Notes: generated from the letters alone by a model not told the origin. A stretch of DNA of 40,131 nt from Paulinella micropora (GCA_009731375.1 BJOX01000031.1:781171-821301), one strand, 5' to 3'; positions 9,548 to 23,687 are shown, counted from the first letter of the stretch. Program-made: numbers and translations.

Positions 9548-11483
9548 CAGTATTTAATCATTTCTTTATTGAAATCAAATACTTTGTCTTTTTGCTCCCC
9601 ATACCATTTTATGAAATCATCTCTTTTATTCTTTGAGAATGAGTTATATCCGTAATCGTCCATGTCTGGTATTTTGCCTATGTATGTTTGATTGTCTGTT
9701 TTATTAAAGAAGTGAGGAAAGTATCCTTTTTTCAATTCAGTAAGTCCAAATGTGTCAGGAAAGTCAGATAGAGGCATAGTTAGAAATGATAAACTATCTA
9801 TAAATCTAATCTGTTCTTTCCCATTACCAATAGACATCATCATTATTTTACCACCTTCATATATCACAAATGGAGTTATTCCTTTTTCAATCAACCATTT
9901 CAATACAAATTGACAATCATATCCCCGTGCATTATGTGCTATGAATGTATAACCCTTATGTTTTACACCCAATGACCACTCGCAGAATTGTTCAATTTTT
10001 TATGAATGATTGGTGTGCTGTCGTCGAAATATTGATTTTCAGAATGATTGATAATATGTGTTCCTGTCTTTTGATTTGCTTCAAAATCAAAGAATACATA
10101 TTTGGTTGATGGTTCATGTATCACTTTTTTCTTTAACTCGCATTGGTGTGATAGAGGTTTTAGTTCTTTGCAGTTCCTACATTTTTCATATCCACATTTA
10201 TGTTCTCCTTTGTAAGTCTTAGCACAAGTGATACATTTTTTCTTTGTGTCGCATAACTTATTTTGTTTATGATTATTGAAACATTCATCATTCGGAAACT
10301 TTCTATTACACTCATTGCACATTTTCCATTTTGAAATATTGTCATATCCTTTACATCCTTCAGTTTGACATATATTACATTTGAATTCACATGCGTGATT
10401 ATGTTCGTATCCCTTCATACATTTCTCGCAGAAGTTTTGCTTTGATAAGAATGCTTTCATACTTGTTATGGTGTCGTAATGGTTCATGGTTTTTAGTATG
10501 TATATGTTCTTTTTGTCCTTCATCTCAGTCTTATAGATAATTTTGTTTGGAAATTCCACAATAACAATGTTGTAGCCTATGTGCTTAGCAAACTCACTAA
10601 TTTCAGAAAGCCCACATAAATCTTTCATGACACCAGCCTCCTCGTGTAGTTTGTTTGCCAGTTCGTCTTGGATTCTGCGTCCTTTTCTGATTTGCTCGTA
10701 TTTCGTGTGTTCCTCAATCTTTGCTTTCGCTACAACGATTGCCCTTGCCAAACATATGTTGTCGTCATTGTTTATTCGTATTACACCTTTCTTTTTATAC
10801 ATGTCTGTTTCTGTTATTGCTTTCAATCTTGCTCCTCCTTCTGGCATCCTTACACCCACAAAATTGAAATCAATAAGTTCCATTGTTGCTCCTTCTTCGT
10901 CCATATAGTTTTCGTCGTTTGATTGCAGTATAGATTCTAATCTAGTCAGTATATCTTCCAAATTGAAATCTTTTACTTTAATTAATTTTTGGTTTTGTAC
11001 ATTCCAAGTTGAAGGAATAGCACTAATACGTATTTGTATTAAGTCATTGTCTTTGTAAAGTGTTTTAAAGTCTTCAATTATAGATCCTATCATACCTATG
11101 ATACCCTCTAATGGAAACTTTTTCACTTTTTGAGACATTGATTTACTTAATTTAATAGTATATACCGATTGCCCCACAGGTAGTTTGTGTTCAGTGTCAA
11201 TCCTTATTAGTTTATAGCCATTGAACTCAATTACTTGTGGTTCAACATATTTTCTTTCCCTTTGTTTTCGCTCAGGTTCAGAATAAAACCTTTCAGTGTC
11301 AGATAGTGCTCCCCTTGTCGTCGTTATGTCATAAAACCTAGTTCCGTTCGGCTTTTTAACATATAACTTTTTTTGCCTTATCTGATATGTTATTTTTGCT
11401 TCCGCCAACTTGTCCATGTTCCATGTGTGTCCGCCATAGTCGATGGTGTTCGCCATATATTTATTGGAATATATTTTTTCCAA
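9548..11483 (-). pseudogene. Polinton/Maverick-type protein-primed DNA polymerase B, N-terminal half
   Basis: The minus-strand ORF starts at 11483 (or the ATG at 11456, MANTIDYGG). It has a ~330-residue N-terminal region typical of Polinton-like PolB (RINNDDNICLARAIVVAKAK) and a Cys/His-rich segment with repeated CX2C pairs. Then come exonuclease motif I (YVFFDFEANQ), a one-base shift in an A run near 9995-10000, motif II (FIAHNARGYDCQF) and the start of motif III (MIKYC). Homology stops at 9548, so the polymerase palm motifs are missing. Full-length relatives are about 1,100 residues or more; about 640 remain. The usual cysteine-bearing stretch between exo I and exo II also looks shortened. 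Polintons are virus-like DNA transposons that replicate with this enzyme. No integrase, ATPase or capsid gene is seen nearby, so this is a fragment. Confidence 0.78.
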
Positions 11484-11628
11484 AAAATATTTTTATTTTA
11501 TATGTAAAAAAATATATGTATAAAATATTATCTTATCTTTAATATGAAATTCAATTTTTTTTCAGGTTTCAATTTTCCCCGACGATATTCTGGAGTCTAA
11601 TAAGGTCAGCCTTGGTTTTTTCTCTTTT

Positions 11629-11784
11629 CTATTTTGATTTTCTCAGTATGTCTGCCTTGTTTTTTTGATAATATTCTTTTACTCTCATAAGTGCTTTCTC
11701 TTTATTTCTTCTTTGATACTCTCTCATACGTTCAGCGTGTTTTGCCCTTGCCTCCTCCGCAGTATATGTTGGATGTCTACCCAT
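11629..11784 (-). CDS. Small basic helical ORF, 51 residues, upstream of PolB
   Basis: Opens with ATG at 11784 (MGRHPTYTAEEARAKHAERM) and ends ILRKSK at 11629. It is strongly charged (Arg/Lys/Glu) and predicted by eye to be one long helix. Its YQRRNKEK and YYQKNK segments look like two units of the Y-x-x-N-K type helical repeat often seen in uncharacterised proteins of large DNA viruses and Polintons (from general knowledge, not searched). It lies 145 bp upstream of the PolB start on the same strand, after a very AT-rich leader. Its function is unknown. Confidence 0.5.
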   Translation of the reverse strand: MGRHPTYTAEEARAKHAERMREYQRRNKEKALMRVKEYYQKNKADILRKSK

Positions 11785-11861
11785 TTATATATAATATATT
11801 TTTTATTATATTTAAATGGAAATTAATCAAACTCGCAACAGGAGAGGACTTTCATTTTTTC

Positions 11862-11963
11862 AAAAAAAGATAACTAAGTTCAGGACAGCGATAAAAACTA
11901 AGAGACTTGTTTTGATGTCTCTTCGTGTTCATTTGGCAAAAGATAGATGAGTTATCTTTTTTT
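11862..11963. other. Nested inverted repeats (hairpin)
   Basis: An outer perfect 14-bp pair (AAAAAAAGATAACT at 11862-11875 and AGTTATCTTTTTTT at 11950-11963) encloses an inner perfect 7-bp stem (AAGAGAC at 11900-11906, GTCTCTT at 11917-11923) with a 10-base loop. It could be a 3' end/terminator structure of the Polinton fragment or a small foldback element. Confidence 0.55.
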
Positions 11964-12146
11964 TAGAGTTTGAGAGAAATTCAAATATGGACTATTTATT
12001 GATTAAGAATGCTTGTATTGAATTTGGATAAAATTATGTATATTTTTATTGAAATTAATAGTAAGATGAATTTATATGAAAATAGCATTATTTTATATAA
12101 AAAGATAAGTGTCCTATAGTAATACCTATAGTAGTTACTGGTAGTA

Positions 12147-12410
<264 letters not shown>

Positions 12411-12510
12411 TCAATTCTTCGTACTCCCCTCACGGGTGAGACGATGGAGGCGCATGTGCAGAAATGCATCAGCCATTGACAGAGAAGCACTATTATTATT
12501 GTTATTATTA
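12411..12510 (+). mobile_element. SINE 3' end with (ATT)n tail
   Basis: Positions 12411-12436 equal the reverse complement of window positions 1-26. This copy therefore continues the SINE body past the window-start copy, through CGCATGTGCAGAAATGCATC to GAGAAGCACT, then a (TATT/ATT) tail from about 12490. The 5' part is lost in the preceding gap. A 3' tail of short A/T repeats is typical of SINEs that borrow a LINE's tail. Confidence 0.62.
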
Positions 12511-12720
12511 TTTTATTTTAATATTTTTAATCTAAGTCATTTTATTTTAATACTTTAATATTTTAATAATTTCTCGTTACCTTTAATAACTTGAGACGTA
12601 GGTCACCATCTAGTTAAATCACAGCTCTTGAGCTAACGATTTGTATGGATCGACCAGAGGTTAAATTGTTAACTTCATTAAACCGAAGGCCTAGGCCTAG
12701 TAGTAGTAGTAGTAGTAGTT
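12511..12720 (+). repeat. 190-bp dispersed repeat, copy 1, with (TAG)n end
   Basis: Core from the A/T-rich TTTTATTTTAATATTTTTAA to AGGCCTAGGCCTAG, then (TAG)n to about 12719. Nearly identical to 12976-13166 and present inverted at 32338-32560. It contains the self-complementary segment AGCTCTTGAGCT and the palindrome AGGCCTAGGCCT beside the microsatellite. Confidence 0.85.
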
Positions 12721-12777
12721 TTTTTTTTCTCGTTCCTCACTGAACTAGAACTTTACTTTGACTTCATAAAAGATTAA

Positions 12778-12869
<92 letters not shown>

Positions 12870-12975
12870 ATATTAATATATATATACATATATATATATT
12901 TGTTAAGTCCATATATATTTATTATTATTGTTATTACTATTTTATTATTATTATATTATTATTATTATTATTTTA
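12721..12975. repeat. T run, unique spacer and long (AT)n microsatellite
   Basis: After a T run, a 50-bp unique piece leads into (TA)n from about 12783 to 12900, then ATT-rich DNA leading into the second dispersed-repeat copy. Confidence 0.9.
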
Positions 12976-13163
12976 TTTTATTTTAATATTTTTAATCTAA
13001 GTCATTTTATCTTAATACTTTAATATTTTGATAATTTCTCATTACCTTTAATAACTTGAGACGTAGGTCACCATCTAGTTAAATCAATAGCTCTTGAGCT
13101 AACGATTTGTATGGATCGACCAGAGGTTAAATTGTTAACTTCATTAAACCGAAGGCCTAGGCC

Positions 13164-13202
<39 letters not shown>

Positions 13203-13236
13203 GAGGAGGAGGAGGAGGAGGAGAGGAGGAGGAGAA
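12976..13236 (+). repeat. 190-bp dispersed repeat, copy 2, with (TAG)n and (AGG)n end
   Basis: Core 12976-13166 differs from copy 1 by only a few bases. It is followed by (TAG)n to about 13200 and (AGG)n to 13236. Its other end borders the (AT)n array, as in copy 3. Confidence 0.85.
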
Positions 13237-13403
13237 GAAAATAACTTCAATTTTCTTTTTAAACTTTGTTGATAGGGCCACCCTCTAATATTTAGCATTA
13301 GGCTGTCGATTTTTGTGGAGATGCCAGAAGATCACCAGTATTTGAGTTTTATTTGTACAAGTCTTCATTGAAACCACCACAACAGAAGGAAGTCTGTTTG
13401 ACA

Positions 13404-13553
13404 GACAGACAGACAGGCAGACAGACAGGACAGACAGACAGGACAGACAGACAGGACAGACAGACAGGACAGACAGACAGGACAGACAGACAGGATAGAC
13501 AGACAGGACAGACAGACTGGACAGACAGACAGGACAGACAGGACAGACAGACA
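13404..13553 (+). repeat. 13-bp minisatellite (ACAGACAGACAGG)n
   Basis: About eleven tandem units with few substitutions (GGATAGAC, GACTGGAC). Because 13 is not a multiple of three, every frame is open by chance for some distance; these are not genes. Confidence 0.92.
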
Positions 13554-14293
13554 ATGGCTTTGGAATGCCACTTTCAACGACGCGGATCCTTGTATCTGGT
13601 TTCCGGGAAATTGAACATGAAATCTAAGCACGCGGAGGAAACCAGTGCTTGAAAAAGGTTTTTCTGAATTAAGGATTTTTTTTTCAGAGGTTGTCCCAAC
13701 GAGCAACCCTTCTTACAGTAAAGCTGTACACAGTTTCCTCCATCTCCATGATTTACAATCATATTTGCTTGGAATAAATTACAAGCGAATAAATTCTCTC
13801 TCTCATCACTCACTCGCTCTCTCTCTCTCTCTTCTCTCTTCTCTCTCTCTCTTCTTCTTCTTCTTCGCTTTTATTGAGAGAACAATTTTACAATCGGGCT
13901 CAGGGAACGTCCACGTGAAAAGTATAGCTAGTAAGTTATACCTTTATCTAAGGTGGAAACCTAGTTATTCAGTTGATCGTATGAAAGGAAAATATTAAAT
14001 TTGTATTTAGCGGCTCGGTATTATATATATATCTAGTATTAATATTATTAATATTAATATTTATGTTTAGATATATTCAGTAGTGATAATATTATAATAT
14101 GATATGAATATATATGTTATTGTAAAAGTGTAGTAGTTTATGTCTGGCGGCCCCCCCTCTCTTTTCTTTTTCGTGAGAAAAAGTGAAAGAGAGAGGAGGA
14201 AGTTGGGGCTGTGCGTGGTTGACCATATACGTTGGCTGATCAGGGGAGTTCTCCTTCAAGTAGCAGACAGGCGAGCAAACTTGTTGTTCCATC
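13554..14293. other. Mostly unique non-coding DNA with (TC)n/(TTC)n at 13797-13867
   Basis: No gene is recognised. It contains a pyrimidine microsatellite, an AT-rich segment near 14020-14110, and ends at the poly(A) tail of a minus-strand LINE. Confidence 0.5.
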
Positions 14294-16280
14294 GTTTTTT
14301 TTTTTTTTTTTTGTTTTTTTTGCTAGTGTTTATATTTATAGATATTATGATGTTTGTTGATGTTTGAGTAGGTATGTCATTAGTGCTGTTTTGAATGGTT
14401 TTATTTTTGTTTCATCTGTTATATTTTTTGGGATTGATTTCCATTGATCAGCGAAGATCTTGGTGAGATATGGGTCTTTGTGATTGACAAAGAGGCTGCT
14501 TTTAGTTGAGTATCGCGTTTTGTATGAATGTATGGTATTGATTGGGGTAAAGGTGTTATTGTGGAGTGGTCTGTTGAGGTGTTTTTTAGGGTAAATGAAT
14601 GGGTGATTTTCTATGCATACACGGAGTGTATATAGGTGGGTGATGTCAAGTAGTTTCAGTTGGTTTAGTATTGGTTTGGTGTGCGCGCGGTAATGTGTTT
14701 TTGCAATTATTCTGATTATTTTTTATGTATTTTTATGAGTGGTTGTATGTATTTCTTTTTGTTGTCATGCGTCCCCCAGATGGAGATGTTTTGTATGAGG
14801 TGTGGGTATATGTGTGTGTAGTATAATTGTTTCATTGTTTTTATGTTTAGATATCTTTTAGCATAAAGCAATGAGTTGATTGTGGGTTGGAGTTTACGGA
14901 TTATGTTATTGATGTGTTGATCATATTTAAGGTTGTGTTGTAGTGTTATTCCCAGGAGTTTTGCATGTTTGCATTGCTCGAGGGTGTGGTTGTTTATTGT
15001 TATTGTGATATCTTGTTTTGTTTTGTGAAAAATTGTGTATGTTGTTTTTGTTGGGTTCGGTACTAGGTTATTAGAGTGGAAGTAATTTATTAATTTTGTT
15101 ATTTCTATTTGTGTTTTTTGTTGTAGGTCTGTGGGAGTTTTGGATGTTATTATGAGTGTTGTGTCGTCTGCATATGTATATACTGTTCCTTGTTGTATGA
15201 TATTGATTATGTCATTGATATAGAGTAGGAAAAAGGTAGTTGATAATGTGCTTCCTTGTGGTATGCCGTGTGTGATGGTGCGTTTGTAAGATTTACCATA
15301 TTGTGTGTGGACCTCTTGGGTGCGGTTCGAGAAGTAGGATGCAAAGAATTGGACTGTTTCTTCGTTGAAATTAAAATTTCGCCGAAGTTTGTCCAGTAGC
15401 TTTGAATGCTCTACTGTGTCGTACGCTTTTGAGAGGTCCACATACAATGCTAGCACTAATTCTTCTTTGTCTTTATGTTTTTGTATTTGGTTTATTATTG
15501 TTTGGATTGTCATGGTTGTGTTTGAGTTAGGTCGGAATGCGTATTGTGTGTGTGATATTATGTTATGTTTTGTTAGGTGGTCCATTATTTGTTTATTTAT
15601 TATCGTGTCAAACACTTTAGCTATTATGGGTAGTAGTGATATCGGTCTGTAGTTGGCTGGCATGCTTGTGTCACTTGCTTTGTATAGTTCAATTACTTTT
15701 GTTGTTTTGAGTGCATCTGGGTATTTATTTTCGTTTATGGCTTTGTTGAAAAGGTTGGTGAGTATAGGTGTGAGGGAGGCATGCATGTCTTTTATAAGTG
15801 TTGGTTTTATTTTATATATGTCCTCTGCTTTATCTCTGTTTATGTTTTTAAGTGTTTTGTTTACAATGTCTTCTGTTGTGTTATGTAGTTTGAAGCTTGG
15901 GTATGTTTGTTTGTTTTCTTCCGCTTTCTCTTCTTGTTGTTGTTTATGTTCGATTGTTGGTATGCTGTTGCTTGTTTTTTTGCCTATTGTTATGTAATGA
16001 TCGTTGAGTGCGTTTGCTATTTCTATTGGGTTTGTGTATGTTTTGTTGTTGTATTGTATTGTGGTTGGTGACACTCTCGGTGGTTTGTTGTTAGGTACTA
16101 ACTCTCTGAGTTTTCTGTGTTGTTTCTTTGGGTTGTTTTTATTTTCTTCTAGCGTCTTCATTATTTCGTCTTTTTTGGCTTTGTGTATTATTTTGTCGAC
16201 TTTGTACTTCTGTAGTCTGTATGTTTGTTTGTTTTCTGCTGTCGAGTTATCTCTCCATTTTTTATATAGTAGGTGCTTTT

Positions 16281-16285
<5 letters not shown>
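14294..16285 (-). mobile_element. Non-LTR retrotransposon (LINE-A), 5'-truncated, with poly(A) tail
   Basis: Minus-strand insertion. The T run at 14295-14312 (and a second at 14314-14321) on the plus strand is its 3' poly(A). The reverse-transcriptase frame ends at 14345. The 5' side stops at the (TC)n/(CA)n array at about 16281; no endonuclease domain remains. It is the same family as 33043-34485. Confidence 0.85.
14345..16285 (-). pseudogene. LINE-A reverse transcriptase and C-terminal region (one frameshift)
   Basis: Real homology starts near KKHLLYKKWRDNST; earlier residues are translated microsatellite. The RT motifs are in order: NYRPISLLPIIAKVFD (about 15605-15655), ALYVDLSKAYDTVEHSKLL with the first Asp (near 15450), HGIPQGSTLS (near 15265), YTYADDTTLI active site (near 15170), VPNPTKTTYTIF, and LLGITLQHNL. 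A one-base shift in the A run at about 14724-14730 separates the main frame from a ~125-residue C-terminal part ending at the TAA at 14345 (TYLLKHQQTS). The pattern fits the Jockey/CR1/L2 side of non-LTR elements; the clade is inferred from motif style. The enzyme copies LINE RNA at the nick site. Confidence 0.85.
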
Positions 16286-17830
<1,545 letters not shown>

Positions 17831-17849
17831 GGGAAACTGGACAAAGTAG

Positions 17850-18011
17850 GTAGGTATGCATGTATGTATGTATGTATGTATGTATGTATCTAGTATTTAT
17901 TTATGTATATATGTATGTATGTATCTATATACGTATGTGTGTATGTGCGTTTGTATAGGCGCTGTGGTTTACTTCGCAATCGGTTGTCTTTTCTGTTACT
18001 CGATCGGTATT

Positions 18012-18044
<33 letters not shown>

Positions 18045-18266
18045 GCCGCCGTCGTCGTCGTCGTCATCGTCATCAGCATCATCGTCGTCGTCGTCGCCCT
18101 CATCGTCCCTGTTATTATTATCATCATCATCATCATCACCGTCAATATCATCACCATCATCACCATCATAATTTATTTCCTTGTAGTGGTCGGCGCCTTT
18201 TTTGACTCTATTGGTGTTTCCTTGCATTTATAAAATGTAGATAGGTAAGTAGGTAGGTTGGGTCGG

Positions 18267-18298
<32 letters not shown>

Positions 18299-18350
18299 AT
18301 CTATGTATCTATCTATCTATCTCTCTCTCTCTCTCTCTCACTCTTACTAG
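17850..18350. repeat. (GTAT)n, (ATC/GTC)n and (TC/TCTA)n microsatellites
   Basis: (GTAT)n at 17855-17935, (CAT)n with CGTCGT variants at 18015-18170, then short TC and TCTA tracts to about 18340. No gene is seen. Confidence 0.9.
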
Positions 18351-18506
18351 ATTGGTTTATACGTACGATAGGTAGATAGCCAAGTAAGTAGGTGCATACA
18401 TACGTATAAACAAATGTACGTGTATGGTGGCATAGGGCTGGGTGGACATTGGCTGAATGGTAGGCAACACTTTGCTGACCCGTTGCACAACTGCACTGTG
18501 ACTTCG

Positions 18507-18594
18507 CATCAGACACTTTGGAAGGTTGTCTATCATATTTTACCCTAACCCATCAGACACTTTGGAAGGTTGCCTATAATATCTTACCCTTACG
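18507..18594 (+). repeat. Two-copy 44-bp direct repeat
   Basis: CATCAGACACTTTGGAAGGT begins at 18507 and again at 18551. Each unit ends in a TTACCCT-type telomere-like string, and the pair sits just before a degenerate telomeric block. Confidence 0.85.
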
Positions 18595-18660
18595 TATGTG
18601 TGTGTATGTATGCATGTATGTATGTATGTATGTATGTATGTATGTATTTATGTATGTATG

Positions 18661-18772
18661 AACCCTGACCAAGATCAAGACCCTAACCCAAACCCAAACC
18701 CTAACCCTACCCTAACCTAATCCTAACCTAACTCTGACCCTACCCATAACCGTAACGCTAACCTTAACCCTG
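18661..18772 (-). repeat. Interstitial degenerate telomere-like repeat (CCCTAA)n
   Basis: Runs such as ACCCTAACCC and CCCTAACCTAATCC recur with single-base variants over about 110 bp. The unit fits a TTAGGG-type telomere (read on the minus strand). Its degeneracy and internal position indicate an old interstitial or subtelomeric block, not an active telomere. Confidence 0.75.
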
Positions 18773-18773
18773 T

Positions 18774-18795
18774 TCTCTATCTATCTATCTATCTC

Positions 18796-18843
<48 letters not shown>

Positions 18844-18875
18844 ACTATGTATCTATCTATCTTTCTATCTATCTT

Positions 18876-18959
<84 letters not shown>

Positions 18960-18980
18960 CCTGTCTATCTACCTATCTAC

Positions 18981-19064
<84 letters not shown>

Positions 19065-19096
19065 ATACCTGTCTACCTGTCTACCTACCTACCTAC

Positions 19097-19178
<82 letters not shown>

Positions 19179-19190
19179 GTACAGGTATGC
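18774..19190. repeat. (TCTA)n array
   Basis: Near-pure tetranucleotide with occasional CCTA, TTTA and TGTC variants. Confidence 0.97.
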
Positions 19191-19269
19191 ACGACATGGG
19201 ATCCACCTTGTGACCAAGACTTCATTAATACATGCATCGATGTACCTGCAGGTATATATGATTATATAC

Positions 19270-19320
<51 letters not shown>

Positions 19321-19454
19321 TGTGTGTATGTATGTATGTATGTATGTATGTATGTATGTATGTATGTAGGTATATGTATGTATGCATGCATGTGTATGTA
19401 TGTATGTATGCATGTAGGTATATGTATGTATGCATGCATGTATCTATCTATCTA

Positions 19455-19495
<41 letters not shown>

Positions 19496-19626
19496 GTGAC
19501 CAAGACTTGATTAACAAATGCGTCGGTGTGCCTGCAGGTATGCATGTATGTATGTATGTATGTATGTATGTATGTATGTATTTATGTATTTATGTATGTA
19601 TGTATGTGTAGATAGATGGATGGATG

Positions 19627-19722
<96 letters not shown>

Positions 19723-19790
19723 TCTTCAGCGATAGATGCAGCGATGTACCTGCAGGTATGTATGTATGAATGTATGTATATTTTAGGCTC
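19191..19790. repeat. Island family 1 inside GTAT/TCTA/GATT arrays
   Basis: A short non-simple unit containing TGACCAAGACTT, ATGC(A/G)TCG and GT(A/G)CCTGCAGGTAT occurs at about 19209-19257 and 19497-19542, with a shorter version at 19727-19757. Each copy is followed by (GTAT)n. The segments between are pure tetranucleotide arrays. Confidence 0.75.
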
Positions 19791-19843
19791 TAACTGGACG
19801 AGTATACAAGCCTTGGTGGTGTCGGCCTTTCTGTTGGTATACG

Positions 19844-19874
<31 letters not shown>

Positions 19875-19933
19875 ACTAACTAACTGGATAAGTATACAGG
19901 CCTTGGCGGTGTCGGCCTTTCTGTTGGTATACG

Positions 19934-20020
<87 letters not shown>

Positions 20021-20054
20021 ATTGGACAAGTATACAGGCCTTGGTGGTGTCGGA

Positions 20055-20097
<43 letters not shown>

Positions 20098-20128
20098 ACT
20101 ATCTAACTAACTAACTAACTAACTACCC

Positions 20129-20176
<48 letters not shown>

Positions 20177-20186
20177 GTCATCCCGC
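19791..20186. repeat. Island family 2 inside TCTA arrays
   Basis: A unit AACTGGA..AGTATACA.GCC then TTGG.GGTGTCGG and CCTTTCTGTTGGTATACGC appears at 19791-19845 and 19882-19936. A shorter third copy lies at 20021-20055. All are followed by (TATC)n. Confidence 0.85.
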
Positions 20187-20282
20187 NNNNNNNNNNNNNN
20201 NNNNNNNNNNNNNNNNNNNNNNNNNNNNNNNNNNNNNNNNNNNNNNNNNNNNNNNNNNNNCCCCCCCCCCCCCCCCCCCCCC
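20187..20282. other. Assembly gap with poly-C border
   Basis: N at 20187-20260 then 23 C. Nothing can be said about the missing sequence. Confidence 0.95.
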
Positions 20283-20294
20283 CTCTCTCTCTCT

Positions 20295-20826
<532 letters not shown>

Positions 20827-20830
<4 letters not shown>

Positions 20831-20831
20831 T

Positions 20832-20898
<67 letters not shown>

Positions 20899-20935
20899 TT
20901 TGTTTGTTTACTGTTTTACTTACTTGCTTACTTGC

Positions 20936-20978
<43 letters not shown>

Positions 20979-20981
20979 TTT

Positions 20982-21012
<31 letters not shown>

Positions 21013-21035
21013 GCTTTGCTTACTTGCTTACTTAC

Positions 21036-21074
<39 letters not shown>

Positions 21075-21221
21075 CTTACTTACTTACTTACTTATTTACT
21101 TATTTATTTATTTATTTATTTATTTACTTATTTATTTACTTATTCATTTGTTTATTTATTTATTTATTTATTTATTTATTCATTTATTTATTTATTTATT
21201 TATTTACTTATTTATTTATTT
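20827..21221. repeat. (TTTA)n array with TTAC/TTGC variants
   Basis: Pure tetranucleotide DNA. Frames that read FIYLFIYL are repeat translations, not membrane proteins. Confidence 0.97.
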
Positions 21222-21441
21222 GGTTCAGGCCTTGCGGCTGCATGGTTTCTGGCCCTGTGGGTTTATTTATTTCATTTGTATAATTATTTATATTTATTAC
21301 TTTTTTTATTTTGCTAATGTTTTTTACGATTGTGGCTGGCCATGTAGTAATCTCATTCTGAATGAATTCAGAATGAAGCGATCAAGTCATTGTTGGTTGT
21401 AGTTGAGAGACACCGGATTTTTTTCTGTTGTACTATCTATA

Positions 21442-21487
<46 letters not shown>

Positions 21488-21591
21488 CTATCTATCTATC
21501 TATCTGTCTACCTATCTATCTACCTACCTACCTACTACTTCCTACCTACCTACCTATGTATCTTCCTCTCGTTCTCTCTGTCTATCTATCT
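21222..21591. other. Short unique stretch then (TCTA)n
   Basis: 21222-21435 is non-simple DNA with no gene recognised; TCTA and CCTA repeats follow. Confidence 0.5.
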
Positions 21592-21708
21592 AATGTTGGA
21601 TATATCGTATAGGTTATGGCTTGTGTCAGCTGTGTGTGGGTTTATTATCATCTATATATCTATCTGTCTACCTACTTACCTACCTATATATCCCTCTCTT
21701 TCTTTCTT

Positions 21709-21742
<34 letters not shown>

Positions 21743-21743
21743 C

Positions 21744-21785
<42 letters not shown>

Positions 21786-21847
21786 TCTATCTATCTATCT
21801 ATTCTATCTATCTATCTATCTATCTATCCATCTATTCCATCTATTCC

Positions 21848-21896
<49 letters not shown>

Positions 21897-21947
21897 ATGC
21901 TGGATATGTCGTACAGGTTCTGGATTGTGTCAGCCGTATGTTGGTTC

Positions 21948-22007
<60 letters not shown>

Positions 22008-22160
22008 GTCTGTCTGTCTGTCTACCTAATTACCTACCTACATATCTTCCTCTCTTTCTTTCTATCCATCTATCTTGTCGTATAGGTTTTGGATTGTGTC
22101 AGCCGTGGGTGGCTTTATCAGCATCTGCATCATGTCGTCCACGCATTTTCCTTCAGGTCT
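21592..22160. repeat. Island family 4: GTCGTATAGGTT units in TCTA arrays
   Basis: Three copies at about 21592-21645, 21894-21948 and 22075-22117 share TGTCGTAYAGGTT.TGG then TTGTGTCAGC.GT and a GG-TT end. Long TCTA tracts separate them. Confidence 0.85.
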
Positions 22161-22375
22161 CTATGTGTACTTCTAACCTATCTATTGTATCTATCTATCT
22201 ATCTATCTATCTATCGATCGATCGATCCGTCTGTCTCTGTCTATCCATCTATCCATCTATCCATCTATCCATCTATCTATCTATCTATTTATCCACCCAC
22301 CCATCCATCCATCCATCCATCCACCTGCCTATCTGTAGCTGGTCAGAAGTGGGGCTCCGCCTACGTCTTCGAGAC

Positions 22376-22838
22376 GTTGGGCTGGCTTTTGGCTATTGCG
22401 CCTGCTCTGCTTAACTATTGGGAGGTAACTTTATCATTTTTTAACACGATCTATCTTGATCCATCTTTCCTTTACATTTCTTTCCTCTTTCTCTCATTTT
22501 GGGCTTGCCTTTGGCTCTTGCGCCTGTTGTTTAACTATTGGCAGCTCTGTCATTCGTCCTTCTTTATGTCTCTTTCTATCCAACTCTGCTTAACTAGTCA
22601 TCTCTGTTTTTGGCTTTTGCGCCTGCTCTGCTTGACTATTGGGAGGTAACTACTTATATCATTTTTTACACTATCCATGTTTATGTGTCTTTCTATCCAC
22701 TGCTCTCTATGTATCTCTCTCTCTTCTTCTCCTCCTCCTCCTCCTCTCCTTCTTCTTCTTCTTCTTCTTCTTCTTCTTCTTCTTCTTCTTCTTCTTCTTC
22801 TTCTTCTCTCTTCTTCTCTCTTCTTCTCTCTTCTTCTT

Positions 22839-22894
<56 letters not shown>

Positions 22895-22960
22895 TCATTT
22901 CGGGCTGTCCTTGGGCTCTTGCGCCTGCTTGGGAGGTAACTATATCAATTGTTACACTAT
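22376..22960. repeat. Island family 5: TTGCGCCTGCTCTGCTTAAC units
   Basis: Copies near 22376-22437, 22499-22546, 22607-22655 and 22895-22950 share GGCTTTTGGCT.TTGCGCCTG, then CTATTGGGAGGTAACT in three of them. The spacers are pyrimidine-rich, including (TTC)n at 22750-22806 and (TA)n at 22857-22895. Confidence 0.85.
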
Positions 22961-22996
22961 CCATCTTTAGTCACTTGTCTTTCTATCCACTTCACT

Positions 22997-23109
<113 letters not shown>

Positions 23110-23247
23110 ATCTTTCTTTCTTTCTATCTACCTATTAGGTGAGCGGTGGGTATAATACGCTACAGGGTCAGGACACAGTGTATGACAACCAGTCACTTGA
23201 TGATGCAGTAGATGATAGTATTTCCCCTGATACGATATGACCACGAA

Positions 23248-23327
<80 letters not shown>

Positions 23328-23376
23328 ATATATCTTCTTCTCTCTTTCTTTCTCTCTCTTTCTTTCTTTCTCTCTT

Positions 23377-23418
<42 letters not shown>

Positions 23419-23485
23419 GTATATATATCCATCTATCTATCTATCCACCTATCCACCTATCCATCTATCTATCTTTGTGTGTGTG

Positions 23486-23548
<63 letters not shown>

Positions 23549-23687
23549 CATCTTTCTTTCTTTCTATCTACCTATTAGGTGAGCGGTGGGTATAATACGC
23601 TACAGGGTCAGGACACAGTGTATGACAACCAGTCACTTGATGATGCAGTAGATGATAGTATTTCCCCTGATACGATATGACCACGAA

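Noticed and set aside
13574-13813. A 79-codon minus-strand frame
   Set aside because: No recognisable domain, and it overlaps unrelated frames on the other strand; not supported as a gene.
17925-18227. Asp- or His-rich frames
   Set aside because: They come from the (ATC/GTC)n microsatellite.
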